This document shows, one piece after another, positions 16,267-24,344 of a DNA stretch of 24,963 bases. Source of the DNA: JAIVJN01 sp036732565 (lineage in GTDB: Bacteria > Acidobacteriota > Vicinamibacteria > Vicinamibacterales > UBA2999); assembly GCA_036732565.1 (NCBI GenBank), contig DAINCF010000028.1:1-24963 (forward strand). The letters run 5' to 3'. Numbering within the stretch: the stretch's first letter is position 1; each line of letters opens with the position of its first letter. The position numbers were made by a program, and so were the translations under genes. The notes below the pieces were generated by a model. The model did no database searches. It was not told where the DNA came from and saw nothing but the letters and a program-made list of their open reading frames with translations.

Positions 16267-16294
16267 GTAGGGGCGGTTCGTGAACCGCCCCTAC
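16267..16294. repeat. GTAG-type palindrome (copy 2)
   Basis: GTAGGGGCGGTTC and GAACCGCCCCTAC form 13-bp perfect arms around a GT centre. The element begins 4 nt after the beta-CASP stop and ends 14 nt before the next start codon, so it lies inside the possible transcript. It is nearly identical to the copy at 1-27. Confidence 0.9.
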
Positions 16295-16308
16295 GGCAGA
16301 GCCCACAT

Positions 16309-18267
16309 ATGTCTACGGACGTTTCGACACACCGCCCCTATCTTCTCGAGCAGGTGGACGATGCCGCCGTCGTCCAGTTGTACGCCGATGGCTTCGCGAG
16401 GCTGACGCGCGAGGAGAAGGTCCTCGTGTGGCATTTGTATGAAGCCGCGTTGGCCGGTCGTGACATCTACTACGACCAGCGCTACGCGCACGCGTTGCCG
16501 ATGCGCGACATTCTCGAAGAGATGCTCGCGCACGCGGACGAGATACCGGCGGACGCGCTGGCGGAGCTGACGCGGTACACCAAATTGTTCTGGTTGAACA
16601 CCGGCCCGTACAACAACCTGACCGCGCGGAAGTTCACGCTGGGGCTCTCACGCGACGAGCTCGTACACGCCGCGGAATGTGCCTGGCGGCGAGGCGCACG
16701 CTTCCGCCTGGGATCCGGACCCGGGGTGGTGACCGTCGCGGATCTGATCGAGCGCTATGCGCCGATGTTTCTGGACGTCACCGTCGATCCAATGGTGACG
16801 TGCAAGACGCCCGAGGCTGGCGCGGACATTCTGACGTCGAGCGCCAACAACCTTTACGAGGGTGTCACCATGGCCGACCTCGACGGCTTCGACGAGCGTC
16901 ATCCACTCAATTCACGGCTCGTGAAGCGCGACGAGGTGCTCGTCGAGGAGGTGTATCGCGTCGGCGGTCGATACCACGACGACATCCTGCGCATCGTCGG
17001 CCACCTCGAAGCGGCGGTGCCGTATGCGACGCCCTCGTTCGCGCGGGCGCTCGAAGCCCTCGTCACGTGGTATCGGACGGGCTCGGAGACCGATCGCGAA
17101 GCGTTCGACATCGCGTGGGTGCAGAATCGCGATTCCAGCGTCGACACCATGAACGGCTTCATCGAGGTCTACATGGACGCGCGCGGCATCAAGGGCGCGT
17201 GGGAGGGCATCGTCTATTACGTGAACCACGAGAAGACCGCCAAGATTCAGCACCTGGCCGAAGCGGCGCAGGCCTTCGAGGATCGACTCCCGGTCGAGCC
17301 GCGGTTCCGCAAGCCGGTCGTGCAAGGCATTTCGGCGAGCGCGATCGAGGTCGTGGTCGAGATCGGCGATTCCGGTCCGATTACGCCGGTGGGCGTCAAC
17401 CTGCCCAACGATCAGCGCATTCGAGAGGAGTACGGCAGCAAGTCGGTCACCCTGTCCAACGTTGTGGAAGCCTACGACAAGTCACTGCCCGATAGCTTCC
17501 GCGTGGAGTTCGGATGGGACGACGAGGAAGTCGCGCGCGCCGAGCGATGGGGCGCGCTGGCGGGCGAGCTGACCACCGAGATTCACGAGGTGCTCGGCCA
17601 TGGTTCGGGGCGGATGGCCGAAGGCGTCACGAAACCGCCGCAAGATCTGTTGAAGGAGCAGTACTCGGCCCTGGAGGAAACGCGCGCCGATCTCGTCGCG
17701 TTGTACTTCGTGGCCGATCCTTACCTCGCCGAGCTGGGCATCGTGCCCGCCGACGAGCAGGAGGGCATCGTCCGCACCGAGTTCGAGGCCTACGCGCGGA
17801 ACGCGTTGGTGCAGTTACGACGCGTGCGCGTCGGCAACCAGATCGAAGAGGACCACATGCGCAATCGGCAGGCGATCGTGCATTGGTTGTTGGCGAACAC
17901 GTCGGCAATCGAGATCCGCCGTCGTCTGGAAAAGACCTACTACGTCGTCGTTGACACGGCTGCGTTCCACCAGGGCGTGGCGACGCTACTGGCGGAAGTG
18001 CAGCGCATCAAATCCGAAGGCGACTACGACGCCGCCAAGCGTTTCTTCGAGACCTACGGCGTGTACTTCGATGCCTCGTTGCGCGACGAAGTGGTCGCTC
18101 GCGTCGACCGCCTGCGGCTGCCCTCGTATACCGGCTTCGTGATGCCCAGACTCGAGCCTGTCGCTGGACCGCAAGGCGTCATCGAGGACGTGCTGATCGC
18201 CTATCCCTGCAACCTGACCGAGCAGATGCTGGAGTATTCGGCTCGACGCCGGGCCGCGATCGGGTAG
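16309..18267 (+). CDS. Dipeptidyl-peptidase III (M49 metallopeptidase)
   Basis: A 652-residue zinc peptidase that removes N-terminal dipeptides from short peptides. The M49 hallmark HEXXGH is present as HEVLGH (426-431). The second motif EETRAD (456-461) supplies the third zinc ligand, probably Glu457. No signal peptide is seen, so it is cytosolic, where it would finish off imported peptides. Length is close to known bacterial DPP III. It heads a tight same-strand run: the HEAT-cyclophilin gene starts 4 nt after its stop, then the aminotransferase and glucanotransferase follow. There is no clear ribosome site before the ATG; the start is supported by the length and by the palindrome just upstream. 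Confidence 0.93.
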   Translation: MSTDVSTHRPYLLEQVDDAAVVQLYADGFARLTREEKVLVWHLYEAALAGRDIYYDQRYAHALPMRDILEEMLAHADEIPADALAELTRYTKLFWLNTGPYNNLTARKFTLGLSRDELVHAAECAWRRGARFRLGSGPGVVTVADLIERYAPMFLDVTVDPMVTCKTPEAGADILTSSANNLYEGVTMADLDGFDERHPLNSRLVKRDEVLVEEVYRVGGRYHDDILRIVGHLEAAVPYATPSFARALEALVTWYRTGSETDREAFDIAWVQNRDSSVDTMNGFIEVYMDARGIKGAWEGIVYYVNHEKTAKIQHLAEAAQAFEDRLPVEPRFRKPVVQGISASAIEVVVEIGDSGPITPVGVNLPNDQRIREEYGSKSVTLSNVVEAYDKSLPDSFRVEFGWDDEEVARAERWGALAGELTTEIHEVLGHGSGRMAEGVTKPPQDLLKEQYSALEETRADLVALYFVADPYLAELGIVPADEQEGIVRTEFEAYARNALVQLRRVRVGNQIEEDHMRNRQAIVHWLLANTSAIEIRRRLEKTYYVVVDTAAFHQGVATLLAEVQRIKSEGDYDAAKRFFETYGVYFDASLRDEVVARVDRLRLPSYTGFVMPRLEPVAGPQGVIEDVLIAYPCNLTEQMLEYSARRRAAIG

Positions 18268-18271
18268 ACCG

Positions 18272-20329
18272 ATGAAGCGCATCGCCGCACTCGCGATTGT
18301 CTGTTCGCTCGTCGCGCCGACCGTACCGGCGGCGGCGCAAGCACCCCTTCGTGTGCGGATGCTGGCGGCGGAGGATACGCGTGGGAGCGGACCCGAGGGA
18401 TTGACACCGCTCGAGGAAGGGCTGAGCAGTTCGGATCCGGCGCTGCGACGGCAGGCGGTGCGGGCATTGGGGCGGTTCGAGCGGCCGGAGCTGGTTGCGC
18501 GCGTGGCCCCGTTCGTCGACGACCGCGATGCCCTCGTTCAGCAAGAGGCGATCAACGCGCTGGGGCAATTGGCGCGCAACTCGGCGGCGGTGGCGGAAGT
18601 GCAGGCGCTGCTGCTCGCGCGCGAACGCCAGGTCGCCTCGGCCACATGGGCCGTGCTGGCGATGACGCTGGGACGATTGCCGTACGACAACATCGAGGCG
18701 ATCAGGCGCGCGGAGTCGACGCTCAGCAAGGCGCTGCCGACGGGACAGGATCCCTCGCGTGGCATCGACGCGATGGTCGGGGCCGCGCGCGGGCTGGAGT
18801 CGCTGCTTCGGGTGTCACGCAAAGTTGCTCCGCCGGCGCCGACGACCATCGAGAGCCTGCGCGCGGCCGCCGTGTGGAAGGGAAGCGCGGCCGATCGCGA
18901 GCGGATCGCGATGATGCGTCGACTCGTGTGGCTGGCGCTCGGCACCATCGGCAGCGTCGATGAGCCGCTGCTCAAGGCCGGCCTGCGCGATCCAGATGAC
19001 GAGGTCCGCCGCCTGGTGGCGTCGGCGATGGCCACGGACGTTGCGCTGGAGAGTCGCAGCGCGCTTCTGCAACCGCTTCTCGAAGACGCGAACGCGCGCG
19101 TCCGGTATGAAGCGCTGCGGGCATGGGGCCGGCAGGTGCAGAAGACGTCGTGCGCGCCGCTGCAGGCCGCGCTTCGCGATCCGGATTCACACGTCATGTT
19201 GCAGGCGATCGACCTGCTGGGTGCGGGATGTCCAGCCGGTGAGTCGCCGGCGTCGGCGTTGGAGTCTCTGGCTCTGGTGCTGACGCCCAAACCCGGCACC
19301 TGGCACGCCCCGGCCCACGCCATCGTCGCGTTGGCCCGCGTGAACCCGGATGCCGCGCTGAAGCTCCTGCCTCGATTCGTCGAACACGACACCTGGCAAG
19401 TGCGGATGTACGCGGCGCGCGCGGCCGGTGTGCTGGCGTCCACCGACGATCTCACGCGGCTCGCGCGCGACCGGCACGACAACGTCCGCGAGGCGGCGAT
19501 CGCCGCGTTCGTGGAGGCGAAGCGTCCCGAGGTCGTCGAGCCTGCGCTCGAGGCGTTGACACGCGGAGATTATCAGTTGGTGATGGCGGCCGCACGCGGG
19601 CTCGCGTTGGCCGACGCGGCGCAGCGGGATCGGTCCGTGACCGCGCTGCTGACGTCGCTCGATCGCATCGGCGCGGAGAAGCGAGACACGTCGCGCGACC
19701 CGCGCATGGCCATCCTCGAACGCCTGCAGGAGATCGGCGACAAGCTCCACGCCGCTCGTCTGGAGCCCTACCTGCGCGATTTCGATCCGCGGGTGGCGGC
19801 GAAGGCCGCCGACGTCCTTCAGAAGTGGACCGGTGTCGCGCGCATTGCGGAGCCACGGCCGCTTCCCCTTCCCTCGATCGATCCTGCACAGCTCAACGCC
19901 ATCGCCAACGCCACCGCGCGAATCACGATGGCGGGGAAGGGAACGTTTACATTGCGGTTACGGTCCGACGAGGCCCCGCTCACGATTCTGCGCCTGCACG
20001 CAAGGGCCGAGGAGGGCTACTACAACGGCCTGACGTTCCACCGCGTCGCGTCGAACTTCGTCGTTCAAGGCGGCAGTCCAGGCGCCAACGAGTACATGGG
20101 CGACGGTCCCTACATGCGGGATGAGGTCGGGATGCCCTCGCATCGCCGTGGAACCGTCGGCATCTCGACACGAGGGCGAGACACCGGCGACGCACAGATC
20201 TTCGTCAACCTGATCGATTCACCCCGCCTCGACCATACCTACACGGTCCTTGGCGAGGTCGTCGACGGCATGGACGTCGTCGATCGGATCATCGAGGGTG
20301 ACGTGATCGAACGCTTCGAAATAAGGTAA
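18272..20329 (+). CDS. Exported HEAT-repeat protein fused to cyclophilin-type PPIase
   Basis: A 685-residue protein. Residues 1-24 are a signal peptide (MKRIAALAIVCSLV...AAAQA), so it should act in the periplasm. About 45-530 is a run of HEAT-like helical repeats of about 30-35 residues, with recurring patterns such as DPALRRQAVRALGRF, DPDDEVRRLVASAMA and ANARVRYEALRAWG. About 550-680 is a cyclophilin domain with YYNGLTFHRVASNFVVQGG (Arg591 and Gln599 at catalytic positions), AQIFVNL and HTYTVLGEVVDGMDVVDRI. Cyclophilins isomerise X-Pro bonds. The HEAT array likely binds partner proteins, which is inference. The 4-nt gap after the cytosolic DPP III gene suggests co-transcription although the two products work in different compartments. 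Confidence 0.9.
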   Translation: MKRIAALAIVCSLVAPTVPAAAQAPLRVRMLAAEDTRGSGPEGLTPLEEGLSSSDPALRRQAVRALGRFERPELVARVAPFVDDRDALVQQEAINALGQLARNSAAVAEVQALLLARERQVASATWAVLAMTLGRLPYDNIEAIRRAESTLSKALPTGQDPSRGIDAMVGAARGLESLLRVSRKVAPPAPTTIESLRAAAVWKGSAADRERIAMMRRLVWLALGTIGSVDEPLLKAGLRDPDDEVRRLVASAMATDVALESRSALLQPLLEDANARVRYEALRAWGRQVQKTSCAPLQAALRDPDSHVMLQAIDLLGAGCPAGESPASALESLALVLTPKPGTWHAPAHAIVALARVNPDAALKLLPRFVEHDTWQVRMYAARAAGVLASTDDLTRLARDRHDNVREAAIAAFVEAKRPEVVEPALEALTRGDYQLVMAAARGLALADAAQRDRSVTALLTSLDRIGAEKRDTSRDPRMAILERLQEIGDKLHAARLEPYLRDFDPRVAAKAADVLQKWTGVARIAEPRPLPLPSIDPAQLNAIANATARITMAGKGTFTLRLRSDEAPLTILRLHARAEEGYYNGLTFHRVASNFVVQGGSPGANEYMGDGPYMRDEVGMPSHRRGTVGISTRGRDTGDAQIFVNLIDSPRLDHTYTVLGEVVDGMDVVDRIIEGDVIERFEIR

Positions 20330-20338
20330 TGAGTACTG

Positions 20339-21517
20339 ATGCTCTCGTCGCGTCTGCCAACCGACCTGACCCCGAATGCGGTGACGCGGACATTAGCGGC
20401 GGTACGCGCGCGCGGCATCGAGGTGCTCGATCTCACCGAGTCCAATCCCACCCGGGCCGGGATTGCGTATCCGCCGGGCGTGCTCGCGGCGTTGAGCGAC
20501 CCGCGTGCGCTGTCGTATGAGCCCGACCCGCTCGGACTGCCGGGCGCTCGCGCCGCGGTCGCCGCGGACTTCGCTCGCCGCGGGCTGACCGTCGATCCCG
20601 CGCACATCGCGTTGACCGCCAGCACCAGTGAGGCTTACAGCTTGCTCTTCAAGCTGCTCTGCGACCCTGGCGACGCCGTCCTCGTGCCGCGGCCGAGCTA
20701 TCCGCTCTTCGAGCATCTGGCTCGCCTCGAATCCGTGACGGCGGTGCCGTATGGGTTGGAGTGGCATGGCTCGTGGCGCATCGACCTGGCGTCGCTCCAC
20801 GAGGCCTGTGGCCCCCGCGTGCGCGCCGTGCTCGTCGTGTCGCCGAACAACCCGACCGGATCGTGGCTGCACCGCGACGACCTTGCCGACCTGTCGAGGG
20901 TGTGCGGCGAGCGCGACCTGGCGCTGATCGGCGATGAGGTGTTTGCCGACTACCCGCTGGATGATGCGCCGCACAAAGCATCGGTGTTGGATCAGCGGAA
21001 CGCGCTGACGTTCGCCTTGGGTGGGTTGTCGAAGTCCGCGGGCTTGCCGCAGGTGAAGCTCGGGTGGATGGCCGTCGGCGGACCGGCGTCGAAGGTGGCC
21101 TCCGCGCTCAGGTCTTTCGAAGTGATCGCCGACACCTATCTCTCCGTGTCGACGCCGGTACAAGTGGCCGCGCCGGCGCTGATCGAGCAGGGAGCGACGG
21201 TGCGCGCGAACATCCGCGCGCGCATCACGCGGAACCTCGACCGCTTGCGCGCGAACGCAAGCGTCTTCCCGGCGCTCACCGTCCTCGCCGTCGAAGCTGG
21301 CTGGTCGGCTGTCGTCCAGGTGCCCTCGTTCCGGACCGAAGAAGCCCTGGTCCTCGATCTGCTGGAGCGGGACCACGTCCTCGCTCATCCCGGGTACTTC
21401 TTCGACTTCCCCCACGAAGCCTTCATCATCGTCAGCCTCCTGGTCGAGCCGCGCGCGTTCGATGCGGGCGTCGAGCGCCTGTTGTCGAGGGCCGCGTCCC
21501 CGGAGCTGGTTTCGTGA
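20339..21517 (+). CDS. Class I/II pyridoxal-phosphate aminotransferase
   Basis: A 392-residue fold-type I aminotransferase. It contains the start pattern DLTESNPTRAG, TASTSEAYSLLFKLLCDPGDAVLVPRPSYP in two parts of the cofactor site, SPNNPTG (Asn contacts the cofactor), GDEVFADY, and GLSKSAGLPQVKLGW with Lys232 as the Schiff-base lysine. Substrate specificity is not readable; the close family includes aspartate/tyrosine/alanine-type enzymes. I chose ATG 20339, 9 nt after the previous stop. A nearer ATG at 20329 opens a different, short frame. Its stop overlaps the glucanotransferase start (GTGA). Confidence 0.9.
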   Translation: MLSSRLPTDLTPNAVTRTLAAVRARGIEVLDLTESNPTRAGIAYPPGVLAALSDPRALSYEPDPLGLPGARAAVAADFARRGLTVDPAHIALTASTSEAYSLLFKLLCDPGDAVLVPRPSYPLFEHLARLESVTAVPYGLEWHGSWRIDLASLHEACGPRVRAVLVVSPNNPTGSWLHRDDLADLSRVCGERDLALIGDEVFADYPLDDAPHKASVLDQRNALTFALGGLSKSAGLPQVKLGWMAVGGPASKVASALRSFEVIADTYLSVSTPVQVAAPALIEQGATVRANIRARITRNLDRLRANASVFPALTVLAVEAGWSAVVQVPSFRTEEALVLDLLERDHVLAHPGYFFDFPHEAFIIVSLLVEPRAFDAGVERLLSRAASPELVS

Positions 21518-23100
21518 GCTTGGGACGCTCCAGCGGCGTGCTGGTGCCACTGTTCTCGCTGAAGTCCACGCGGAGCTGGGGCATCGGCGAGTTCTCCGAT
21601 CTGCCGATGTTCGCCCGATGGCTGAGCCTCGCCGGGCAGTCGTTCGTGCAACTGCTGCCGATCAACGAGATGCCGGTGGACGAGCGCTCACCGTACTCCG
21701 CCATGACCGCGATGGCCTTGGATCCGATCTTCATCGCGGTACACGACGTGGTGGACTTTGCTGCGCTCGGCGGCGATCTCGCGTTCGAGGACCGCGATCG
21801 AGAAGAGCTCGCGGGCATCCGCGCCGACGCGACCCTACCGTACGGCCGCGTGCGCGCGTTCAAGGATCGCTGGCTGCGTCGCGCCTGGGATCGTTTCGTG
21901 CGACTCGAGATCTCGCGCGGCTCTCCACGCGCGGCTCGGTGGCAGGCGTTCGTGAAGGAGGAGTCGTGGTGGCTCGAGCCGTACACATTCTTCCGGGCGC
22001 TGCACGCGCAACATGAGCGGCGGGCCTGGTGGGAATGGCCGCCGGCGCTGGCCCATCGCGAGGACGCCGCGTTGGCGGCGGCACGGATGGCGCTGCAGGA
22101 AGAGATGGCTTACTGGGCATACGTCCAGTGGGTCGCGGCCGAGCAGTGGAGCGAGGCGCGCAGACTCGCCTGGCCGGTCAAGGTGTTCGGCGATCTGCCG
22201 TTCATGATCTCCGGCAACAGCCCGGATGTCTGGGCGCGGCAGGACGAGTTTCGCGTCGACGGGACGGTTGGCGTGCCGCCGGATGCGTTCAGCGAGACGG
22301 GCCAGGACTGGGGGCTCCCGCCGTGGCGCTGGGAGGTGATGCAGCACAACGGCTTCGAGTGGATGCGCCACCGGGCACGCCGGGCGGCGGCGCTCTACGA
22401 CGGCTTTCGTCTCGATCACCTCGTCGGGTTGTACCGCATCTACGTGCGTCCGCTCGATCAGACTGTCGCGGCGTTCTTCACGCCGGCGGAGGAGGAGACG
22501 CAACTGCGTCTCGGAGAAATGCTCGTCACGCTGTTTCGTGACTCGGGCGCCGATCTCGTCGCCGAGGATCTCGGAACGGTGCCAGACTTCGTGCGCGAGT
22601 CGATCGCCCAGCTCGGCATTCCCGGCTTTCGGGTGATCCGATGGGAGCGGCGCTGGAAGGAAGCAGGGCATCCGTTCATCGACCCCGCCGAGTACTCCGA
22701 GACGTCGGTGGCAACCACGGGCACGCACGATACCGAGCCGTTGGCGGTGTGGTGGGAAGAGCTGCCCGAACCGGATCGCGCGGCCGTGCTCGCGCTGCCA
22801 TCGGTGGCACGAGCGCTGGCCTCACTCGGCGGGCCATCGACCGACCTCTCGACGGTCGGCTTCACTCCCCTCGTGCGCGACGCCCTCGTGCAAGCGGCGC
22901 TGGCCAGCGGCTCGCGACTGATCGAGTTTCCGCTGCAGGACATCTTCGGCTGGACCGATCGCATCAACACGCCAGCGACGGTCGGCGACTCGAATTGGGG
23001 CTGGTCGTTGCCCTGGCCCGTCGACACCCTCGTCGAAGCGCGCGAGCCGCTGGAGCGCGCGGCCACCCTCCTGGCCTGGACCCGCGCCGCAGGCCGTTAG
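21514..23100 (+). CDS. malQ: 4-alpha-glucanotransferase (GH77)
   Basis: A 528-residue amylomaltase, which moves alpha-1,4-glucan segments between maltodextrins. The N-terminus GVLVPLFSLKSTRSWGIGEFSDL and LLPINEM...SPYSAMTAMALDP are typical of GH77. The catalytic set is complete: Asp301 (FRLDHLVGL) nucleophile, Glu351 (AEDLG) acid/base and Asp406 (THDT) transition-state stabiliser. I chose GTG 21514, which overlaps the aminotransferase stop and has GGAG 8 nt upstream; the longer open frame is a shadow of the aminotransferase. No other glycogen or maltose genes are visible here. Pairing with an aminotransferase and peptidases is unusual and may only reflect transcriptional convenience. Confidence 0.94.
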   Translation: MSLGRSSGVLVPLFSLKSTRSWGIGEFSDLPMFARWLSLAGQSFVQLLPINEMPVDERSPYSAMTAMALDPIFIAVHDVVDFAALGGDLAFEDRDREELAGIRADATLPYGRVRAFKDRWLRRAWDRFVRLEISRGSPRAARWQAFVKEESWWLEPYTFFRALHAQHERRAWWEWPPALAHREDAALAAARMALQEEMAYWAYVQWVAAEQWSEARRLAWPVKVFGDLPFMISGNSPDVWARQDEFRVDGTVGVPPDAFSETGQDWGLPPWRWEVMQHNGFEWMRHRARRAAALYDGFRLDHLVGLYRIYVRPLDQTVAAFFTPAEEETQLRLGEMLVTLFRDSGADLVAEDLGTVPDFVRESIAQLGIPGFRVIRWERRWKEAGHPFIDPAEYSETSVATTGTHDTEPLAVWWEELPEPDRAAVLALPSVARALASLGGPSTDLSTVGFTPLVRDALVQAALASGSRLIEFPLQDIFGWTDRINTPATVGDSNWGWSLPWPVDTLVEAREPLERAATLLAWTRAAGR

Positions 23101-23118
23101 CACGCGTTGCGAAATCGT

Positions 23119-23142
23119 CGTAGCGCAGGCCGTCAGGCCTGC
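23119..23142 (+). repeat. REP-like element, forward copy
   Basis: The unit has a GTAG foot at 23120-23123, two bases, then GCAGGCC-loop GTCA-GGCCTGC. It starts 18 nt after the malQ stop. With the inverted copy at 23170-23193 it forms a pair like a BIME. Confidence 0.8.
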
Positions 23143-23169
23143 TAAGTACACAGCGCGATTGGCGGTTGG

Positions 23170-23193
23170 CAGGCCTAAAGGCCTGCGCTACGT
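23170..23193 (-). repeat. REP-like element, inverted copy
   Basis: On the minus strand this is the same 24-nt unit as at 23119-23142, differing only within the 4-nt loop region (TTTA instead of GTCA). It lies between the convergent malQ and IclR-type genes. The rest of the 161-bp gap shows no gene. Confidence 0.8.
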
Positions 23194-23261
23194 ACGGCAC
23201 TCGTCCAGCGCGACGTTCAATACCGTGACGGGCGCCGAAACCGCGCGCCAAACGGGGTGCG

Positions 23262-24089
23262 TCAGAGTTTGGCGCCGAGGGCGCGGGAGATTCTGGTCGC
23301 GGCTTCGGTGAGGATCGGCAGATAGCGCGTGCGCAGCTCCTTCATGGAGACGCGCGACGCGTGCCCCGACACGTTCATGGCCGCCTGCACCTGCATGCTG
23401 ACGTCGTAGAGCGGCACGGCGACCGTGCGCACGCCGTCTTCCGACTCTTGGTCCGCGAACGCCCAGCCGCGCTCACGGACCTGCTGCAGCGCTTTGCGCA
23501 GCGTCTCCTCGTCGCAAATCGTCCGGCTGGTCAGCGGCTGCAGCGGCGCGGCCGCGAAGTACTCTTCCAGCATCGCCGGCGACAGATGCGCGAGGAGCAC
23601 TTTGCCCATCGACGTGGCGTGCGCGGGCAGGCGCGAGCCCACGACGAGGTTGATGCTCATGATCCGCTTCGCGGCGACGCGGGCGACGTAGACGCAGTCG
23701 GTCCCATCCAGCACCGCGACCGAGCACGACTCGCGCAGCGTCTCGGCGAGCTCGTGCATGATCGGCAGCGCCGCGTTCGGCACGTCGATGGTGGAGAGGT
23801 AGGTGAACCCGAGATCGAGGATGCGCGGCGTCAGCGCGAACTTGCTCCCGTGCTGGACGACGTAGCCCATCTCCTGCAGGGTGAGCAGATACCGCCGTGC
23901 CACCGCGCGCGTCAACTGCGTGCGCGCCGCGACTTCGGCCACCGTCAACTGCCGCGCGTCGGACGAGAACGCCTTGATCACGGCAAAGCCACGCTGGAGC
24001 CCTTGGACGAATTCACGACGACCGTCGAGCTCGGCCGCCGGCTCGTCGGATGGCGGCGCGATGTGAAGAGGGGCGGTCGGAGTTGACAT
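23262..24089 (-). CDS. IclR family transcriptional regulator (PcaR/PcaU/PobR-like)
   Basis: A 275-residue regulator. Residues 26-41 (EFVQGLQRGFAVIKAF) match the lead-in typical of the PcaR/PcaU/PobR branch. The winged helix-turn-helix is at about 48-78 (LTVAEVAARTQLTRAVARRYL). The IclR effector-binding domain fills about 95-270, including PAHATSMGKVLLA and GWAFADQESEDGVRTVAVPL. The branch usually senses aromatic acids, but no aromatic-degradation genes are in the window. I chose ATG 24089, which has AAGGA 6 nt upstream; the 43-codon upstream extension covers the putative operators. Repeats like those bound by this branch lie 60-96 bp upstream. Targets may include its own gene and the divergent peptidase gene, which is inference. 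Confidence 0.92.
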   Translation of the reverse strand: MSTPTAPLHIAPPSDEPAAELDGRREFVQGLQRGFAVIKAFSSDARQLTVAEVAARTQLTRAVARRYLLTLQEMGYVVQHGSKFALTPRILDLGFTYLSTIDVPNAALPIMHELAETLRESCSVAVLDGTDCVYVARVAAKRIMSINLVVGSRLPAHATSMGKVLLAHLSPAMLEEYFAAAPLQPLTSRTICDEETLRKALQQVRERGWAFADQESEDGVRTVAVPLYDVSMQVQAAMNVSGHASRVSMKELRTRYLPILTEAATRISRALGAKL

Positions 24090-24095
24090 CCACAG

Positions 24096-24100
24096 TCCTT
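24096..24100 (-). promoter_or_regulatory. Shine-Dalgarno for the IclR-type regulator
   Basis: AAGGA on the minus strand, 6 nt before the ATG at 24089. It supports this start over the longer open frame. Confidence 0.6.
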
Positions 24101-24139
24101 GCGCGGTGTTACTCTCTCGCGATTCTCGCGCGCGATGTG

Positions 24140-24185
24140 CGAACGATCGTTCGGATATCGAGCGACGACTGTTCGGTATGCGAAC
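24140..24185. promoter_or_regulatory. Putative IclR-type operator cluster
   Basis: GTTCG-N5-CGAGC (24149-24163) and GTTCG-N5-CGAAC (24171-24185) are spaced 22 bp start to start, two helical turns. The first overlaps a perfect 14-bp palindrome CGAACGATCGTTCG (24140-24153). As I recall the PcaR/PcaU site, it has the same GTTCG-N5-CG layout. Position upstream of an IclR gene of that branch supports an autoregulatory operator. Confidence 0.5.
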
Positions 24186-24241
24186 ACAATGCTCGCACAG
24201 CCCGTGGGCCTTTGACAAGGTCGCTCTGTTACAGTCGCCCT

Positions 24242-24329
24242 TGCAGCCAGGGTCAGGCGTCGAAAATCGACAAACGAGCGTTCAGACGGGATCCGTCTGT
24301 CGATTTTCGACGCCTGACCCCTGGCTGCA
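24242..24329. repeat. Long nested inverted repeat
   Basis: The 31-nt left arm (24242-24272) and 32-nt right arm (24298-24329) are complementary except for one extra G in the right arm. Each arm itself contains a small palindrome, GTCGAAAATCGAC or its complement. The 25-nt centre holds a further stem, CAGACG-GGATC-CGTCTG (24281-24297). It ends 15 nt before the start of the last gene, so it would affect any transcript reading into it. Confidence 0.85.
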
Positions 24330-24344
24330 GCACCGGGACGTGCG

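Noticed and set aside
24212..24235. TTGACA followed by TACAGT as a promoter for the last gene
   Set aside because: The gap between the boxes is about 12 nt, too short for a usual sigma-70 promoter.
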